Source: Pengzhenrongella sicca
GTDB lineage: Bacteria > Actinomycetota > Actinomycetes > Actinomycetales > Cellulomonadaceae
DNA length: 64,000 nucleotides
NCBI RefSeq assembly: GCF_017569225.1
Contig: NZ_CP071868.1
Location: 4,278,001-4,342,000, forward strand
Direction of reading: 5' to 3'
A program made the translations under genes and the position numbers. Positions 43,782-52,531 of the stretch are shown here, piece by piece; within the stretch, counting starts at the first letter, position 1, and each line of letters opens with the position of its first letter. A model generated the notes under the pieces. That model searched no databases and had not been told where the DNA came from. It saw nothing but the letters and a program-made list of their open reading frames with translations.

Positions 43782-45246
43782 CCCGCAGCGCGTCGCCCGG
43801 CACCAGCCGGGTGCCGGTGAACTCCCACCTGCGCGCGGGCGTCCCCGGGGTTCCGAGCACCCGATCGGCCGCCGCCTCCCACGCGCGCACCGAGGCAGCG
43901 CCGGCCGTCGACGCCGCGCCTGCCGTGCGCACGTAGGCACCGATCCGGTGCGCGGCCGCCGGGTCGCGCGCCGCCAGCCGATCGGCCGGGTCGGCCGACG
44001 CGGCCAGGTCGCGGATCGCGGTCGTCCGGGTCGACACCGCCGGCGCCGGGGTGCCGTCGAGCGCGGGCACGAGGTCCTGCCGGTGTTCCAGGTGCAGCAC
44101 GGGGATCCCGGCAGGCGTGGCCTGGCTGCCGGCGGGCGACCCGGCCGTCAGCACCGCCTCGACGCGGTACCGGTCCCGGAACGCGTCGTCGCCCGCGAGC
44201 GCCATCGCCACCATCCCGCCCTGGCTGTGCCCGGCGAGCAGCACGCGCTCGCCCCGGCCGACCCCGGCCTGCGCGAGCGCCCGCAGCACGAGCTGCGTGC
44301 CGTCGTCGGCCACCCCGGCCATCAGGCGCACGTTCGTGGCCATGTCCATCGGGTTGCTGCCCCACCCGAACGCGCCCGTCTGCATGCCCGGGATCGCGAC
44401 CACCCAGGTGAGCTGCCCGTCGGCCTGCTCGATCCGCTCGATCCCGACGGTGCCCGCGGTCCCGCCGGCGGCCGGGTACAGGGCGCCGAGGTCGCGGAGC
44501 ACGTCGGCCGCCGACGTCGGGGCGGGGCGCCCGGAGGCAGCGCCGAGCCGCGCGGTGACCAGCAGCGGGCGCTGGCCCAGCGCCGGCAGGACGACCGACG
44601 CCGCCGACGCCGCGGCGGTGGCCGTTCGGGCGACGTCGGGGACCGCCGCGGCGCTGGCGCCCTGCCAGCCCGGGGCGGCACCCCGCAGGACCCCGCCGGC
44701 GAACGCCATCAGCTCCTGCGCAGGCAACGCGACCACGACCTCGCGCGGGCTCGGCAGGCCCCCGCCGCGCAGCAGCCGCCACCCGAGCGCGAGCGCGCCG
44801 AGCCGGAACGTGACGTGCGCGAGCAGCGCCGCCTCGAGCGCGGCCGCCGCGGGCCGGTCGGCCACCGCCGTGCCGATGCCGGACAGCAGCAGCCGCATCG
44901 CCGCGCCCACCCGGTCCTCGGCCTGGCCGTACAGGTCGGCCGCGGCGTGGAGCCCGCGCCCGAGGTCCCGCGCGCGCTCGGACGCCGCCCGCAAGGAGCC
45001 CGGCCCCGCCCGCAGGTCGGCGAGCGCGGCGAGCGCGACCTGCGCCGAGGCCGGGGAGTCGCCCGCGCCGAGGCGTACCGCCCGCGTCCCGGCGTCGACC
45101 TGCTCCGCCGCGTCGGCCAGGTGCTCGGCCGCGCGCTCCAGGGCGCGCGCGGCGCCACGGAGCTCGGCCAGGTCGGCGTAGGCCGGGCCGGCGCCGCCCC
45201 GGATCGTGAAGCCGCTCGGCGGCGGTGGTTCCCCGTCGCCGCTCAC
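43756..45246 (-). CDS. Hydrolase with helical N-terminal domain (GHSQGG lipase-like)
   Basis: A 496-residue protein. The N-terminal ~200 residues are Ala-rich helices (LAELRGAARALERAAEHLADAAEQVDAGTR), resembling WXG100/ESX-associated modules. From about residue 230 there is an alpha/beta-hydrolase domain with the nucleophile elbow LLAGHSQGGMVAM and later HLEHRQDLVPAL. No export signal is visible, though proteins of this layout may be secreted by type VII systems. The small helical protein upstream (45328-45663) on the same strand likely belongs with it. Substrate unknown. Confidence 0.8.
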   Translation of the reverse strand: MSGDGEPPPPSGFTIRGGAGPAYADLAELRGAARALERAAEHLADAAEQVDAGTRAVRLGAGDSPASAQVALAALADLRAGPGSLRAASERARDLGRGLHAAADLYGQAEDRVGAAMRLLLSGIGTAVADRPAAAALEAALLAHVTFRLGALALGWRLLRGGGLPSPREVVVALPAQELMAFAGGVLRGAAPGWQGASAAAVPDVARTATAAASAASVVLPALGQRPLLVTARLGAASGRPAPTSAADVLRDLGALYPAAGGTAGTVGIERIEQADGQLTWVVAIPGMQTGAFGWGSNPMDMATNVRLMAGVADDGTQLVLRALAQAGVGRGERVLLAGHSQGGMVAMALAGDDAFRDRYRVEAVLTAGSPAGSQATPAGIPVLHLEHRQDLVPALDGTPAPAVSTRTTAIRDLAASADPADRLAARDPAAAHRIGAYVRTAGAASTAGAASVRAWEAAADRVLGTPGTPARRWEFTGTRLVPGDALRVSGPGSRP

Positions 45247-45250
45247 CCGG

Positions 45251-45335
45251 CGCCGCCGTTCATGGGACGCCGCGGTTCACTGGAGGCCGCGGTTCACTGG
45301 GCGACGCCGTGCACTGGACGACGCCGTTCACTGGA
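45251..45335. repeat. 17-bp tandem repeat, five units
   Basis: Units CGCCGCGGTTCACTGGA and close variants at 45251, 45268, 45285, 45302 and 45319. The last one carries the TGA stop of the small gene that ends at 45328. Confidence 0.85.
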
Positions 45336-45663
45336 GGCCGCCGAGCAGCCACGCGCGCGCCTGGGCCTCGATCGCCCGCCGCTCGGCGTCCCGCGCGAGC
45401 GTGACCTCGACGTCGTGCCGGGCCGCCAGCCCGTGCGCGGCCGCCAGGCGGCCCTCGGCCCGGCGGACGCCGTCGGCTGCCTCGGCCAGCACCGCGCGGT
45501 ACCGGACGGACGCCGGGGTCGACCACGCGACGCCGTCGGCCGCGACGAGCCCCCGCCGCGCCGCCGTCACCGCGTCCGCCGCCCGCTCGATCGCCGCCGC
45601 CGCGCTCGGCCCACCGGATTCCGGGCTCGGCCTCGGCGCCCATCCCACCGGATCCCAGGTCAT
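45328..45663 (-). CDS. Small helical protein, possible ESX-like partner
   Basis: A 111-residue, Ala-rich, almost all-helical protein (AAAAIERAADAVTAARRGLV; AVLAEAADGVRRAEGRLAAA) without signal peptide or known motif. It begins with ATG at 45663 and precedes the helical hydrolase gene by 81 nt on the same strand, the gap being filled by the 17-bp repeat array. Its size and helical nature are like WXG100-type partners of secreted toxins or enzymes, but no WXG motif is present. Function unknown. Confidence 0.65.
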   Translation of the reverse strand: MTWDPVGWAPRPSPESGGPSAAAAIERAADAVTAARRGLVAADGVAWSTPASVRYRAVLAEAADGVRRAEGRLAAAHGLAARHDVEVTLARDAERRAIEAQARAWLLGGLQ

Positions 45664-45811
45664 GCCGGCACCGTAGGCGCCGCATCGTCGGCGCACCGCG
45701 GCGCGCCGTCCCCACTGTGCACGCACCCGCCGCGCGGCCGGCCGGGGGGTGGGTGAGCAGCGCGCGAGACGGCGTTCGCCGGCCCGCGCCGCCGGCGATA
45801 CTGTCTCGTCC

Positions 45812-46780
45812 GTGCCCACGCCAGCGCCCCGGCCCGCGTCGCTCGGCGTCCTCGCGGTCGCCGTCGCCTCCCTGCTCTTCGCCGTCAACGGCACGGTCGC
45901 CAAGCTCGCGATGCAGGCGGGGCTGAGCCCGACGCGCCTCGTCGAGCTCCGCTCGGTCGGCTCGGCGGTGATCCTCATGACCGTCGCGCTCGTCGTGCTC
46001 CGCGGGCGGATGCGGCTGCGCCGGCACGAGCTGGCCGTGATGGCGGTGCTCGGCATCGTCGGCATGGCCCTGGTCCAGTGGTGTTACCTCGTGGCGATCT
46101 CGCGGCTACCCGTCGGGCTCGCGCTGCTGATCGAGTACACCGCGCCGCTGCTCGTGGCCCTGTGGGTGCGGTTCGTGCGCGGCGAGGCCGTGCGCCCCCG
46201 CGTGTGGTGGGCGCTGCTGGCCTGCCTGGGCGGCCTGACGCTCGTCGCGCAGGTGCGCCCGGGGATCGTGCTCGACGCCGTCGGCCTCGCGGCGGCGGGT
46301 GGCGCCGCGATCTGCCTGGCCACGTACTACCTGCTCGGGGAGCGGCTGGTCGCGAACCGCGACCCCGTGTCGACCCAGGCCTGGTCGCTCGCCTTCGCGG
46401 GCATCTTCTGGCTCGTCCTGCAGCCGGCCTGGACCTTCGACGCCGCCATCCTTGGCGACGACGTCGCGTTGCCCGGCGCGCTCGCCGGCTCGGCCCCGCT
46501 GTGGCTGCTCGTCGCCTGGATCGTGGTGCTCGGCACGGTGGTGCCGTACACGCTCGTGCTCGCCGGGCTCACGGTGATCGGTGCCGCGCGCACCGGCCTG
46601 ATCGGGATGATCGAGCCGGTCGCCGCGGCGGCCGCCGCGTGGCTCGTGCTGGGCGAGACGATGTCGGGCGTGCAGCTCGTCGGCGCCGCGGTGGTGCTCG
46701 CCGGCGTCGCGATGGCCGAGACCGCGCGGCGAGCGCCCGAGGCGGTAGGGGCGATCGTGGGACCATGGGGCCGTGCCTGA
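45812..46780 (+). CDS. EamA/DMT-family transporter (RhaT/YdcZ-like)
   Basis: A 322-residue membrane protein with ten helices in two EamA repeats, e.g. VASLLFAVNGTVAKLAMQAGLSP and YLVAISRLPVGLALLIEYTAPLLVALW in the first, GAARTGLIGMIEPVAAAAAAWLVLGE in the second. Such proteins export amino acids or metabolites. TACTGT at 45799-45804 lies 7 nt before the GTG, suggesting a leaderless message. Its stop overlaps the purB start by 8 bp, so the two are coupled. Confidence 0.9.
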   Translation: MPTPAPRPASLGVLAVAVASLLFAVNGTVAKLAMQAGLSPTRLVELRSVGSAVILMTVALVVLRGRMRLRRHELAVMAVLGIVGMALVQWCYLVAISRLPVGLALLIEYTAPLLVALWVRFVRGEAVRPRVWWALLACLGGLTLVAQVRPGIVLDAVGLAAAGGAAICLATYYLLGERLVANRDPVSTQAWSLAFAGIFWLVLQPAWTFDAAILGDDVALPGALAGSAPLWLLVAWIVVLGTVVPYTLVLAGLTVIGAARTGLIGMIEPVAAAAAAWLVLGETMSGVQLVGAAVVLAGVAMAETARRAPEAVGAIVGPWGRA

Positions 46781-48257
46781 GACCGCCGTGCCCCCGTCCA
46801 CCCGCCCTGCGAGCCCCGCCGCGACGCCCGGCCGGGTCACCCTCGCCGACGCCGTGCCGCCGATCGCCCTCGGCCCGCTCGACGGCCGCTACCGCGGGGC
46901 CGTCGCGCCGCTCGTGGATCACCTCAGCGAGGCCGCGCTCAACCGCGAGCGCCTGCACGTCGAGGTGGAGTGGCTGATCCACCTGACCGCGACGGGCGCG
47001 GTGCCCGGCGCGCCGACCCTGTCCGGGGCGGAACGGGACTACCTGCGGGCGGTCGTCGCGACGTTCGGCGCCGAGCAGGTCGCCGAGCTCGCCGCGATCG
47101 AGAAGGTCACGGTGCACGACGTCAAGGCCGTCGAGTACTTCCTCAAGGACCGCCTCGCCGCGGCGCCCGCGACGCTCGGGGCGGGCACCGTGCTGCCCGG
47201 CGCGAGCGAGCTCGTGCACTTCGCGTGCACGAGCGAGGACATCAACAACCTGTCCTACGCGCTGATGGTGCGCGGGGCGGTGCACGACGTCTGGCTGCCC
47301 GCCGCGCGCGCGCTCGTCAGCCAGCTCGCCGACCTGGCGCGCGAGCACCGCGACGCGGCGCTGCTCGCGCGCACCCACGGCCAGCCGGCGACGCCGACGA
47401 CCCTCGGCAAGGAGATCGCCGTCCTCGCCGCGCGCCTCGACCGCCAGCTGCGCCGGATCGAGCGGGCCGAGTACCTCGGCAAGCTCAACGGCGCGACCGG
47501 GACGTATGGCGCGCACTTCGCGGCGGTGCCCGGCACCGACTGGCAGGCCGTCTCGCGCGGCTTCGTCGAGGGCCTCGGGCTCACCTGGAACCCGCTCACC
47601 ACGCAGATCGAGTCGCACGACTGGCAGGCCGAGCTCTACAGCGACGTCGCCCGGTTCAACCGCGTGCTGCACAACCTCGCCACCGACATGTGGACCTACA
47701 TCTCGATGGGCGTGTTCATCCAGACCCCGGTGCCCGGCGCCACGGGGTCGTCGACCATGCCGCACAAGGTCAACCCGATCCGGTTCGAGAACGCCGAGGC
47801 CAACCTCGAGCTGTCGAGCGCGCTGCTCGACACGCTCGCGTCGACCCTGGTGACCAGCCGCCTGCAGCGCGACCTCACCGACTCCACGACCCAGCGCAAC
47901 ATCGGCCCGGCGTTCGCCCACTCGCTGCTCGCGATCGACAACGTGCGCCGCGGGCTCGGCGGCCTGCACGTCGACCACGAGGTGCTCGCGCGCGACCTCG
48001 ACGCCAACTGGGAGGTGCTCGGCGAGCCCATCCAGTCGGCCATGCGCGCGGCCTCGGTCGCCGGGGTGACCGGCATGGAGAACCCGTACGAGCGGCTCAA
48101 GGAGCTCACGCGGGGCAAGCGCCTCGGCGCCGCCGACATCGCCGAGTTCATCGCGGGCCTCGGCCTGCCCGCCGACGTCGCGGCGCGCCTCGCGCTGCTC
48201 ACCCCGGCGACGTACACGGGCCTCGCAGCGGACCTGGTCGACCACCTCGAGGTCTGA
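46773..48257 (+). CDS. purB: Adenylosuccinate lyase
   Basis: A 494-residue member of the fumarase/aspartase superfamily, closer to the proteobacterial PurB length. The signature GSSTMPHKVNPIRFENAEANLELS carries the catalytic Ser loop; TSEDINNLSYALM and ARTHGQPATPTTLGKE are the other conserved blocks. It cleaves adenylosuccinate and SAICAR in purine synthesis. The GTG start overlaps the EamA stop. Confidence 0.96.
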   Translation: MPETAVPPSTRPASPAATPGRVTLADAVPPIALGPLDGRYRGAVAPLVDHLSEAALNRERLHVEVEWLIHLTATGAVPGAPTLSGAERDYLRAVVATFGAEQVAELAAIEKVTVHDVKAVEYFLKDRLAAAPATLGAGTVLPGASELVHFACTSEDINNLSYALMVRGAVHDVWLPAARALVSQLADLAREHRDAALLARTHGQPATPTTLGKEIAVLAARLDRQLRRIERAEYLGKLNGATGTYGAHFAAVPGTDWQAVSRGFVEGLGLTWNPLTTQIESHDWQAELYSDVARFNRVLHNLATDMWTYISMGVFIQTPVPGATGSSTMPHKVNPIRFENAEANLELSSALLDTLASTLVTSRLQRDLTDSTTQRNIGPAFAHSLLAIDNVRRGLGGLHVDHEVLARDLDANWEVLGEPIQSAMRAASVAGVTGMENPYERLKELTRGKRLGAADIAEFIAGLGLPADVAARLALLTPATYTGLAADLVDHLEV

Positions 48258-48275
48258 TCGTCACCGCGGCCGGTC

Positions 48276-48303
48276 GAGGTAGTCCGAGGACAGGCACTAC
48301 CTC
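48276..48303. terminator. Hairpin after purB
   Basis: GAGGTAGT and ACTACCTC are perfect 8-bp arms around 12 nt, 19 nt after the purB stop. A further GGACTACTTCACC just after repeats part of the arm. Confidence 0.45.
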
Positions 48304-48435
48304 ACCGCAGATGGACTACTTCACCGCGCGCCCCCGGCCGTTCGCGCACGGCGGACGGGCGCGGCCGGCTCCGCCGCGCTCGCCGCTGCTACGTTCGAGC
48401 GATCACGTTGGTCGGCGCGGCGGAGGGAGCCACGG

Positions 48436-48858
48436 ATGAGACCCGAGCCGCTCCTGCGCCGCCTGGTCGGCGCGATCCTGCGCACACGCCGCGAGGACCA
48501 GGGCCGCACGCTGCGCGACGTCGGCGCCGCGGCGCGCGTCTCGGTCGCGTACCTGTCCGAGGTCGAGCGCGGCCGCAAGGAGGCGTCCTCCGAGGTGCTC
48601 ATCGCCATCTGCGGCGCCCTGGGCATGCGGCTGATCGACCTCGTCGACGCGGCGCACGCGGAGCTGCTCGCCAACGCGGTGCCGGCCAACGCGGTGCCGG
48701 GTCACTCGGTGCCGGGTCACGCGGTGCCAGGTCACGCGATCGTGGTCGACCTGACCGAGCGCCGGGCCGCGGCCGCCGACGGCGCGCCCCGCGTTGCCGG
48801 GCACGGCGCCGCGCTCGTGGGCCCCAGCTCCCCTCACGCGACCCTCCTGGCGGCCTGA
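48436..48858 (+). CDS. ClgR-like XRE-family regulator
   Basis: A 140-residue protein. Residues 10-75 are an XRE helix-turn-helix with [33 protein letters not shown] split over the helices; the pattern '[17 protein letters not shown]' is the mark of ClgR, activator of clp protease genes in actinobacteria. A clpP pair lies convergently next to it, overlapping its last 25 bp. The middle (residues 79-101) is an expanded run of five-residue units ([20 protein letters not shown]) from a 15-bp DNA repeat. Confidence 0.85.
   Translation: MRPEPLLRRLVGAILRTRREDQGRTLRDVGAAARVSVAYLSEVERGRKEASSEVLIAICGALGMRLIDLVDAAHAELLANAVPANAVPGHSVPGHAVPGHAIVVDLTERRAAAADGAPRVAGHGAALVGPSSPHATLLAA
48670..48738. repeat. 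15-bp in-frame tandem repeat in the clgR-like gene
   Basis: GCCAACGCGGTGCCG twice, then GGTCACTCGGTGCCG, GGTCACGCGGTGCCA and a partial unit. Being a multiple of three, it changes only the length of the linker. Confidence 0.9.
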
Positions 48859-49460
48859 CCGTCGGTCAGCTTGACCGAGGTGACGATGTCGTCGATCAGG
48901 CCGTACTCCACGGCCTCGCGCGCGTCGAAGATGCGGTCGCGGTCCGTGTCGATCCGGAGCTTGTCCACCGCGTGACCAGTGTGCCGGGACAGGATCTGCT
49001 CGACCGCGGCACGCAGCCGCAGCACCTCGCGGGCCTGGATCTCGAGATCGGCGACCGTGCCCTCGCCCCCGCCCGACGGCTGGTGCAGCAGCACGCGCGC
49101 GTGCTCGAGCGCGAACCGCTTGCCGGGGGCGCCCGCGGCGAGCAGCACCGCGGCGGCCGACGCCGCCTGGCCCATGCAGAACGTCGAGATTTCCGGCCGG
49201 ACGAACTGCATCGTGTCGTAGATCGCCATCAGCGCCGTGAGCGAGCCGCCCGGGGAGTTGATGTACAGGCTGATGCCGTCGTCCGGGTTGGCCGACTGCA
49301 GGTGCAGGAGCTGCGCGATGGTGACGTTCGCGACGTCGTCGTCGATCTCGGTGCCGAGGAAGATGATCCGCTCCGAGAGCAGCCGGCTGAAGATGTCGGC
49401 CGTGCGCTCCCCCGTCGGCCGCTGCTCGACGACCATCGGCACCGTGTAGTGGCCGGCCAT
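48834..49460 (-). CDS. clpP: ATP-dependent Clp protease proteolytic subunit (second of pair)
   Basis: A 208-residue ClpP: catalytic Ser in [17 protein letters not shown], His in [10 protein letters not shown] and Asp in [20 protein letters not shown] 49460 overlaps the stop of the first clpP (TGATG), so the pair is co-translated and will form a mixed tetradecamer, as ClpP1P2 does. clpX is not next to it. Its 3' end overlaps the convergent ClgR-like gene by 25 bp. Confidence 0.95.
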   Translation of the reverse strand: MAGHYTVPMVVEQRPTGERTADIFSRLLSERIIFLGTEIDDDVANVTIAQLLHLQSANPDDGISLYINSPGGSLTALMAIYDTMQFVRPEISTFCMGQAASAAAVLLAAGAPGKRFALEHARVLLHQPSGGGEGTVADLEIQAREVLRLRAAVEQILSRHTGHAVDKLRIDTDRDRIFDAREAVEYGLIDDIVTSVKLTDGQAARRVA

Positions 49461-50113
49461 CACAGGCCTACCTTCGGCCGGGCGCCGTCGGGTCGGACGT
49501 CGCCGAGCTGGGTCACGACGCGGTCGACGAGGCCGTACTCCGCGGCCTCGGGTGCGGTGAACCAGCGGTCGCGGTCGCTGTCCCGCGCGATCGTCTCGAC
49601 GCTCTGGCCGGAGTGCTCGGCGATCAGGGCCTGCATGGTCGCCTTCACGTGCGCCATGTTCTGCGCCTGGATCGCGATGTCGACCGCCGTGCCGCCGAGG
49701 CCGCCCGAGGGCTGGTGCATGAGGATGCGCGCGTGCGCGAGCGCGAACCGCTTGCCGGGCGTGCCCGCGCAGAGCAGGAACTGCGCGGCGCTTGCCGCGA
49801 GCCCCATCGCGAGGGTGGAGACGTCGTTCGGGATCAGCCGCATGGAGTCGTAGATCGCGAGCCCCGCGCTCACGGAGCCGCCGGGGGAGTTGATGTACAG
49901 CGCGATGTCGAGTCGGGGGTCCTCGGCCGACAGCAGCAGGAGCTGGGCGCAGATGCGGTTCGCGATCGCGTCGTCGACCTCGGCCCCGAGCACGATGATG
50001 CGCTGGTGCAGCAGGCGGGCGGCGAGCTGGTCGTCGAACGGGGCGGGCGGGGCGTCGAGCCGGGCGCGCGGACCTGTGCGGGCGTCGGCCCGGTCGGCGG
50101 GGGCGAGGTTCAT
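49460..50113 (-). CDS. clpP: ATP-dependent Clp protease proteolytic subunit (first of pair)
   Basis: A 217-residue ClpP with Ser in [14 protein letters not shown], His in [13 protein letters not shown] and Asp in [24 protein letters not shown] precedes the ATG. With the second subunit it forms the protease chamber that works with ClpX or ClpC. Absence of tig and clpX and the adjacent ClgR-like gene suggest either the main pair in an unusual setting or an additional pair, like Streptomyces clpP3P4. Confidence 0.95.
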   Translation of the reverse strand: MNLAPADRADARTGPRARLDAPPAPFDDQLAARLLHQRIIVLGAEVDDAIANRICAQLLLLSAEDPRLDIALYINSPGGSVSAGLAIYDSMRLIPNDVSTLAMGLAASAAQFLLCAGTPGKRFALAHARILMHQPSGGLGGTAVDIAIQAQNMAHVKATMQALIAEHSGQSVETIARDSDRDRWFTAPEAAEYGLVDRVVTQLGDVRPDGARPKVGL

Positions 50114-50323
50114 GGCGGGGTTCCTTTCGCGAGCGGGGTGCAGGCCTCCACCGTCGCCCCCCGGGGCGCCCGAACGGGCCCGCGTCTGCCGGCAGCGGAT
50201 TCGCCCTCGGCAGACGCCCCGCGACCCGGCTCGAGCGAGTCCGCGATTTCGCTGCGGCGCCCGCCTCCCGTCTGCCAAACTGTCGGCTTTGGCCTGTTTT
50301 CCGCCGCGCGAGAGGGGCTTGGC
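50114..50323. other. Divergent intergenic region upstream of clpP pair
   Basis: 210 bp between the first clpP and the unknown gene at 50324. It must hold both promoters; TTCGCTGCGGCG at 50249-50260 is GC-symmetrical and could be a ClgR-type site, but the match is too weak to call. Confidence 0.3.
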
Positions 50324-51226
50324 ATGCTCCTGGAGAAGGTGGTCACCCCCTGGATCACGCGCGGCTACCTCCTGGACGGCAACGACCGCGTCGCCGGGTA
50401 CGTCTCGCGCGCCGTGGACGTCGAGGGTGCGGTGACCCCCGACCAGCTGATCGCGGCGCACCGGCTCACGGGGGCCCGGTTCCCGTTCCACGCCGGGGCG
50501 CCCTGGCTCGACGTCCTGCGCTTCGAGAGCTCACCGCAGCTGCACTACATCCCCGGCCGGCCCGGCGCGCCGGAGCCCCCGTGGTGGCTGCGGCACTCGC
50601 GACTGACGCCCGGCGCCGAGCTGCTGCGCCGGTTCGACGACGGCTCGTTCGTCGTGCTCGGGCGCTACCTCGACCTGGGCGCTGGCTGGCAGGTCGTGCA
50701 CGCGGCGGTACCGCGGCCCAGCGCGCCGGCGCTGTCGCGCTGCGTCGGCCCGGTCGCGCAGTGGCACGGGAGCTTCGTGGACGCCGACGTCGTCGACGGC
50801 GGCCGCTCGGTCGTCCTCGCCCTCGCCAGCCCGCCGCTCGAAGAGCCCGGCTTCGCCCCCGGAGCGCGGGGCCGCTGGCGGCGGGTCGTGCCGCGAGCGG
50901 ACGTGACCGAGCTGTTCGAGCTCGACGTCACGGCGGCCTGGCGCGGCCTGCCCGTGCGGATGGTCGATCAGTGGATGGGCCGCGACCGGGACGTCATCGC
51001 CCGGATCTCGTCGCTGAGCGACGACGACGCGGCGGCCTCCTCGCGCGGGATGCCCTGCGTCGACCCCGGACTGTACGAGCTGACCGTCCCCGCGGCCGAG
51101 CTCACCGACCTGGTCGCGCTCCGCCTGCCGATCGAGCCGGAGCCCGCACCGCCGCCGACCATGACCCGGCGCACCTCTCGTGACGACCGGCGCAGCAGCG
51201 ACCGGGCGGTGCCGAGCGGGCGGTAG
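50324..51226 (+). CDS. Conserved-looking protein of unknown function
   Basis: A 300-residue, soluble-looking protein, not recognised. Trp- and Arg-rich segments ([42 protein letters not shown]) and a well-spaced GAGAGGGG ribosome site before the ATG, plus strong codon bias, make it a real gene. The C-terminal ~25 residues are charged and disordered ([14 protein letters not shown]). It is divergent from the clpP pair and convergent with hemA; nothing in the context fixes a role. Confidence 0.75.
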   Translation: MLLEKVVTPWITRGYLLDGNDRVAGYVSRAVDVEGAVTPDQLIAAHRLTGARFPFHAGAPWLDVLRFESSPQLHYIPGRPGAPEPPWWLRHSRLTPGAELLRRFDDGSFVVLGRYLDLGAGWQVVHAAVPRPSAPALSRCVGPVAQWHGSFVDADVVDGGRSVVLALASPPLEEPGFAPGARGRWRRVVPRADVTELFELDVTAAWRGLPVRMVDQWMGRDRDVIARISSLSDDDAAASSRGMPCVDPGLYELTVPAAELTDLVALRLPIEPEPAPPPTMTRRTSRDDRRSSDRAVPSGR

Positions 51227-51238
51227 GCCGACGGACCG

Positions 51239-52495
51239 CTACGCCGTGGGCGGCACGGGCGGGGAAGGAATCGACGCGAGCTCGGCGAGCGCCGCCGCGA
51301 ACGCCTGACCGTCGCCGGCCCGGGCGGCGGCCCGCGCGCGCACCGTGGGGGCGTGCAGCTGGGTGCGCGTGCGGCGCCGCAGCGTGCGGACCGCGCGGTC
51401 GGCGGCGTCCTCGGGCCGCGCCGTGGCCCGGATCCGCGCCGACTCGGCCTCGAGCGGGCCGAGCACGCGGCGTCGCTCGATCGCAATCAGCGCGTCGCGC
51501 TCGCGCGCTCCGCGGGCCGACTCGAACTCGCTCGACGCCGCGCGAATCAGCGCGCGCGCCTGCTCGACGGGTTCGGAGTGCTCGGGCGGCGCCTGCTCGC
51601 GGACGGTGGCCAGGTCGATCAGGCGCACCCCGGGCAGGTCCCCGACCGTCGGCTCGACGTCGTGGCGCAGCGCGAGGTCGACGACGACGCGCGGGTGCCC
51701 GGTCGCGGCGCGTGCGTGCGCCACCGTCTCGGCGTCCAGCACGCCGCCCGCCGCGCCGCTGCACGCGACGACGAGGTCGGCGGTCGCGACGGCGTCGGCC
51801 AGACCCCCCTCCGCCACCGCCACGGCGTCCCGCGCCTGCGCGAAGACCGCGGCCCGGCCCGACGGCGAGTAGACCCGGATGCCGCGGCAGCCGCGCCGGC
51901 GCAGCGCCGCCAGGCTCGCGCCGGCGTACGAGCCGGTCCCCACGAGCACGACCCGCGTCTGCGCCCACGGCGGCAGGTCGGGCTCCGCCAGGTCGAGCGC
52001 GACGCCGACGACGGAGCGGCCGGCCGCGCCGAGGCCCGTGCGGGTGCCGACGTCGCGGGAGGCCCGCGAGGCGGACTGGAACAGGCGTTCGAGACCCGAC
52101 GACGTCGTCCCGTCGGCGCGGGCCGCCGTGAGCGCGCGGCGGACCTGGCCCGAGATCTCCCGCTCGCCGACGACCATCGAGTCGAGCCCCGCGGCGACTG
52201 CGAACAGGTGCGCGGGCACCTCGTCCCCGCTCAGGACGCGCAGGTGCGCCGAGACGTCGGCCGCCCGCAGCCCCGTCGCGGCCGCGACAACGGCCGTCGC
52301 GGCCGTCGCGGCCGCCGCCTCCTGCCCGGGGGCGACCTCGAGGTAGATCTCGAACCGGTTACAGGTCGCCAGGACGACCGCGCCCGTCTGGGCAGCACCG
52401 TCCGCCGCGACGGCTCGTCCCACCGAGTGCGCGTCGGCACTGAGCCGCTCGAGCACGTCGAGATCGAGGTCGCGGTGACTGGCGATCAATGACAT
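51239..52495 (-). CDS. hemA: Glutamyl-tRNA reductase
   Basis: A 418-residue enzyme that reduces glutamyl-tRNA to glutamate-1-semialdehyde, the first committed step of haem synthesis by the C5 route. The catalytic Cys lies in VVLATCNRFEIYLEV; GLDSMVVGEREISGQVRRAL and the NADPH loop VVLVGTGSYAGASLAALRRRG are intact. ATG 52495 (MSLIASHRD) is used; GTGs just upstream are possible. It is divergent from hemE and the other haem genes, which supply the later steps. Confidence 0.95.
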   Translation of the reverse strand: MSLIASHRDLDLDVLERLSADAHSVGRAVAADGAAQTGAVVLATCNRFEIYLEVAPGQEAAAATAATAVVAAATGLRAADVSAHLRVLSGDEVPAHLFAVAAGLDSMVVGEREISGQVRRALTAARADGTTSSGLERLFQSASRASRDVGTRTGLGAAGRSVVGVALDLAEPDLPPWAQTRVVLVGTGSYAGASLAALRRRGCRGIRVYSPSGRAAVFAQARDAVAVAEGGLADAVATADLVVACSGAAGGVLDAETVAHARAATGHPRVVVDLALRHDVEPTVGDLPGVRLIDLATVREQAPPEHSEPVEQARALIRAASSEFESARGARERDALIAIERRRVLGPLEAESARIRATARPEDAADRAVRTLRRRTRTQLHAPTVRARAAARAGDGQAFAAALAELASIPSPPVPPTA

Positions 52496-52531
52496 CAGCA
52501 CCACAGCACCCCGATTCAACCAGGCCGGACA

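Noticed and set aside
50249-50260. ClgR binding site before the clpP pair
   Set aside because: GC-symmetrical but differs from the published half-sites at several positions; chance in GC-rich DNA cannot be excluded.
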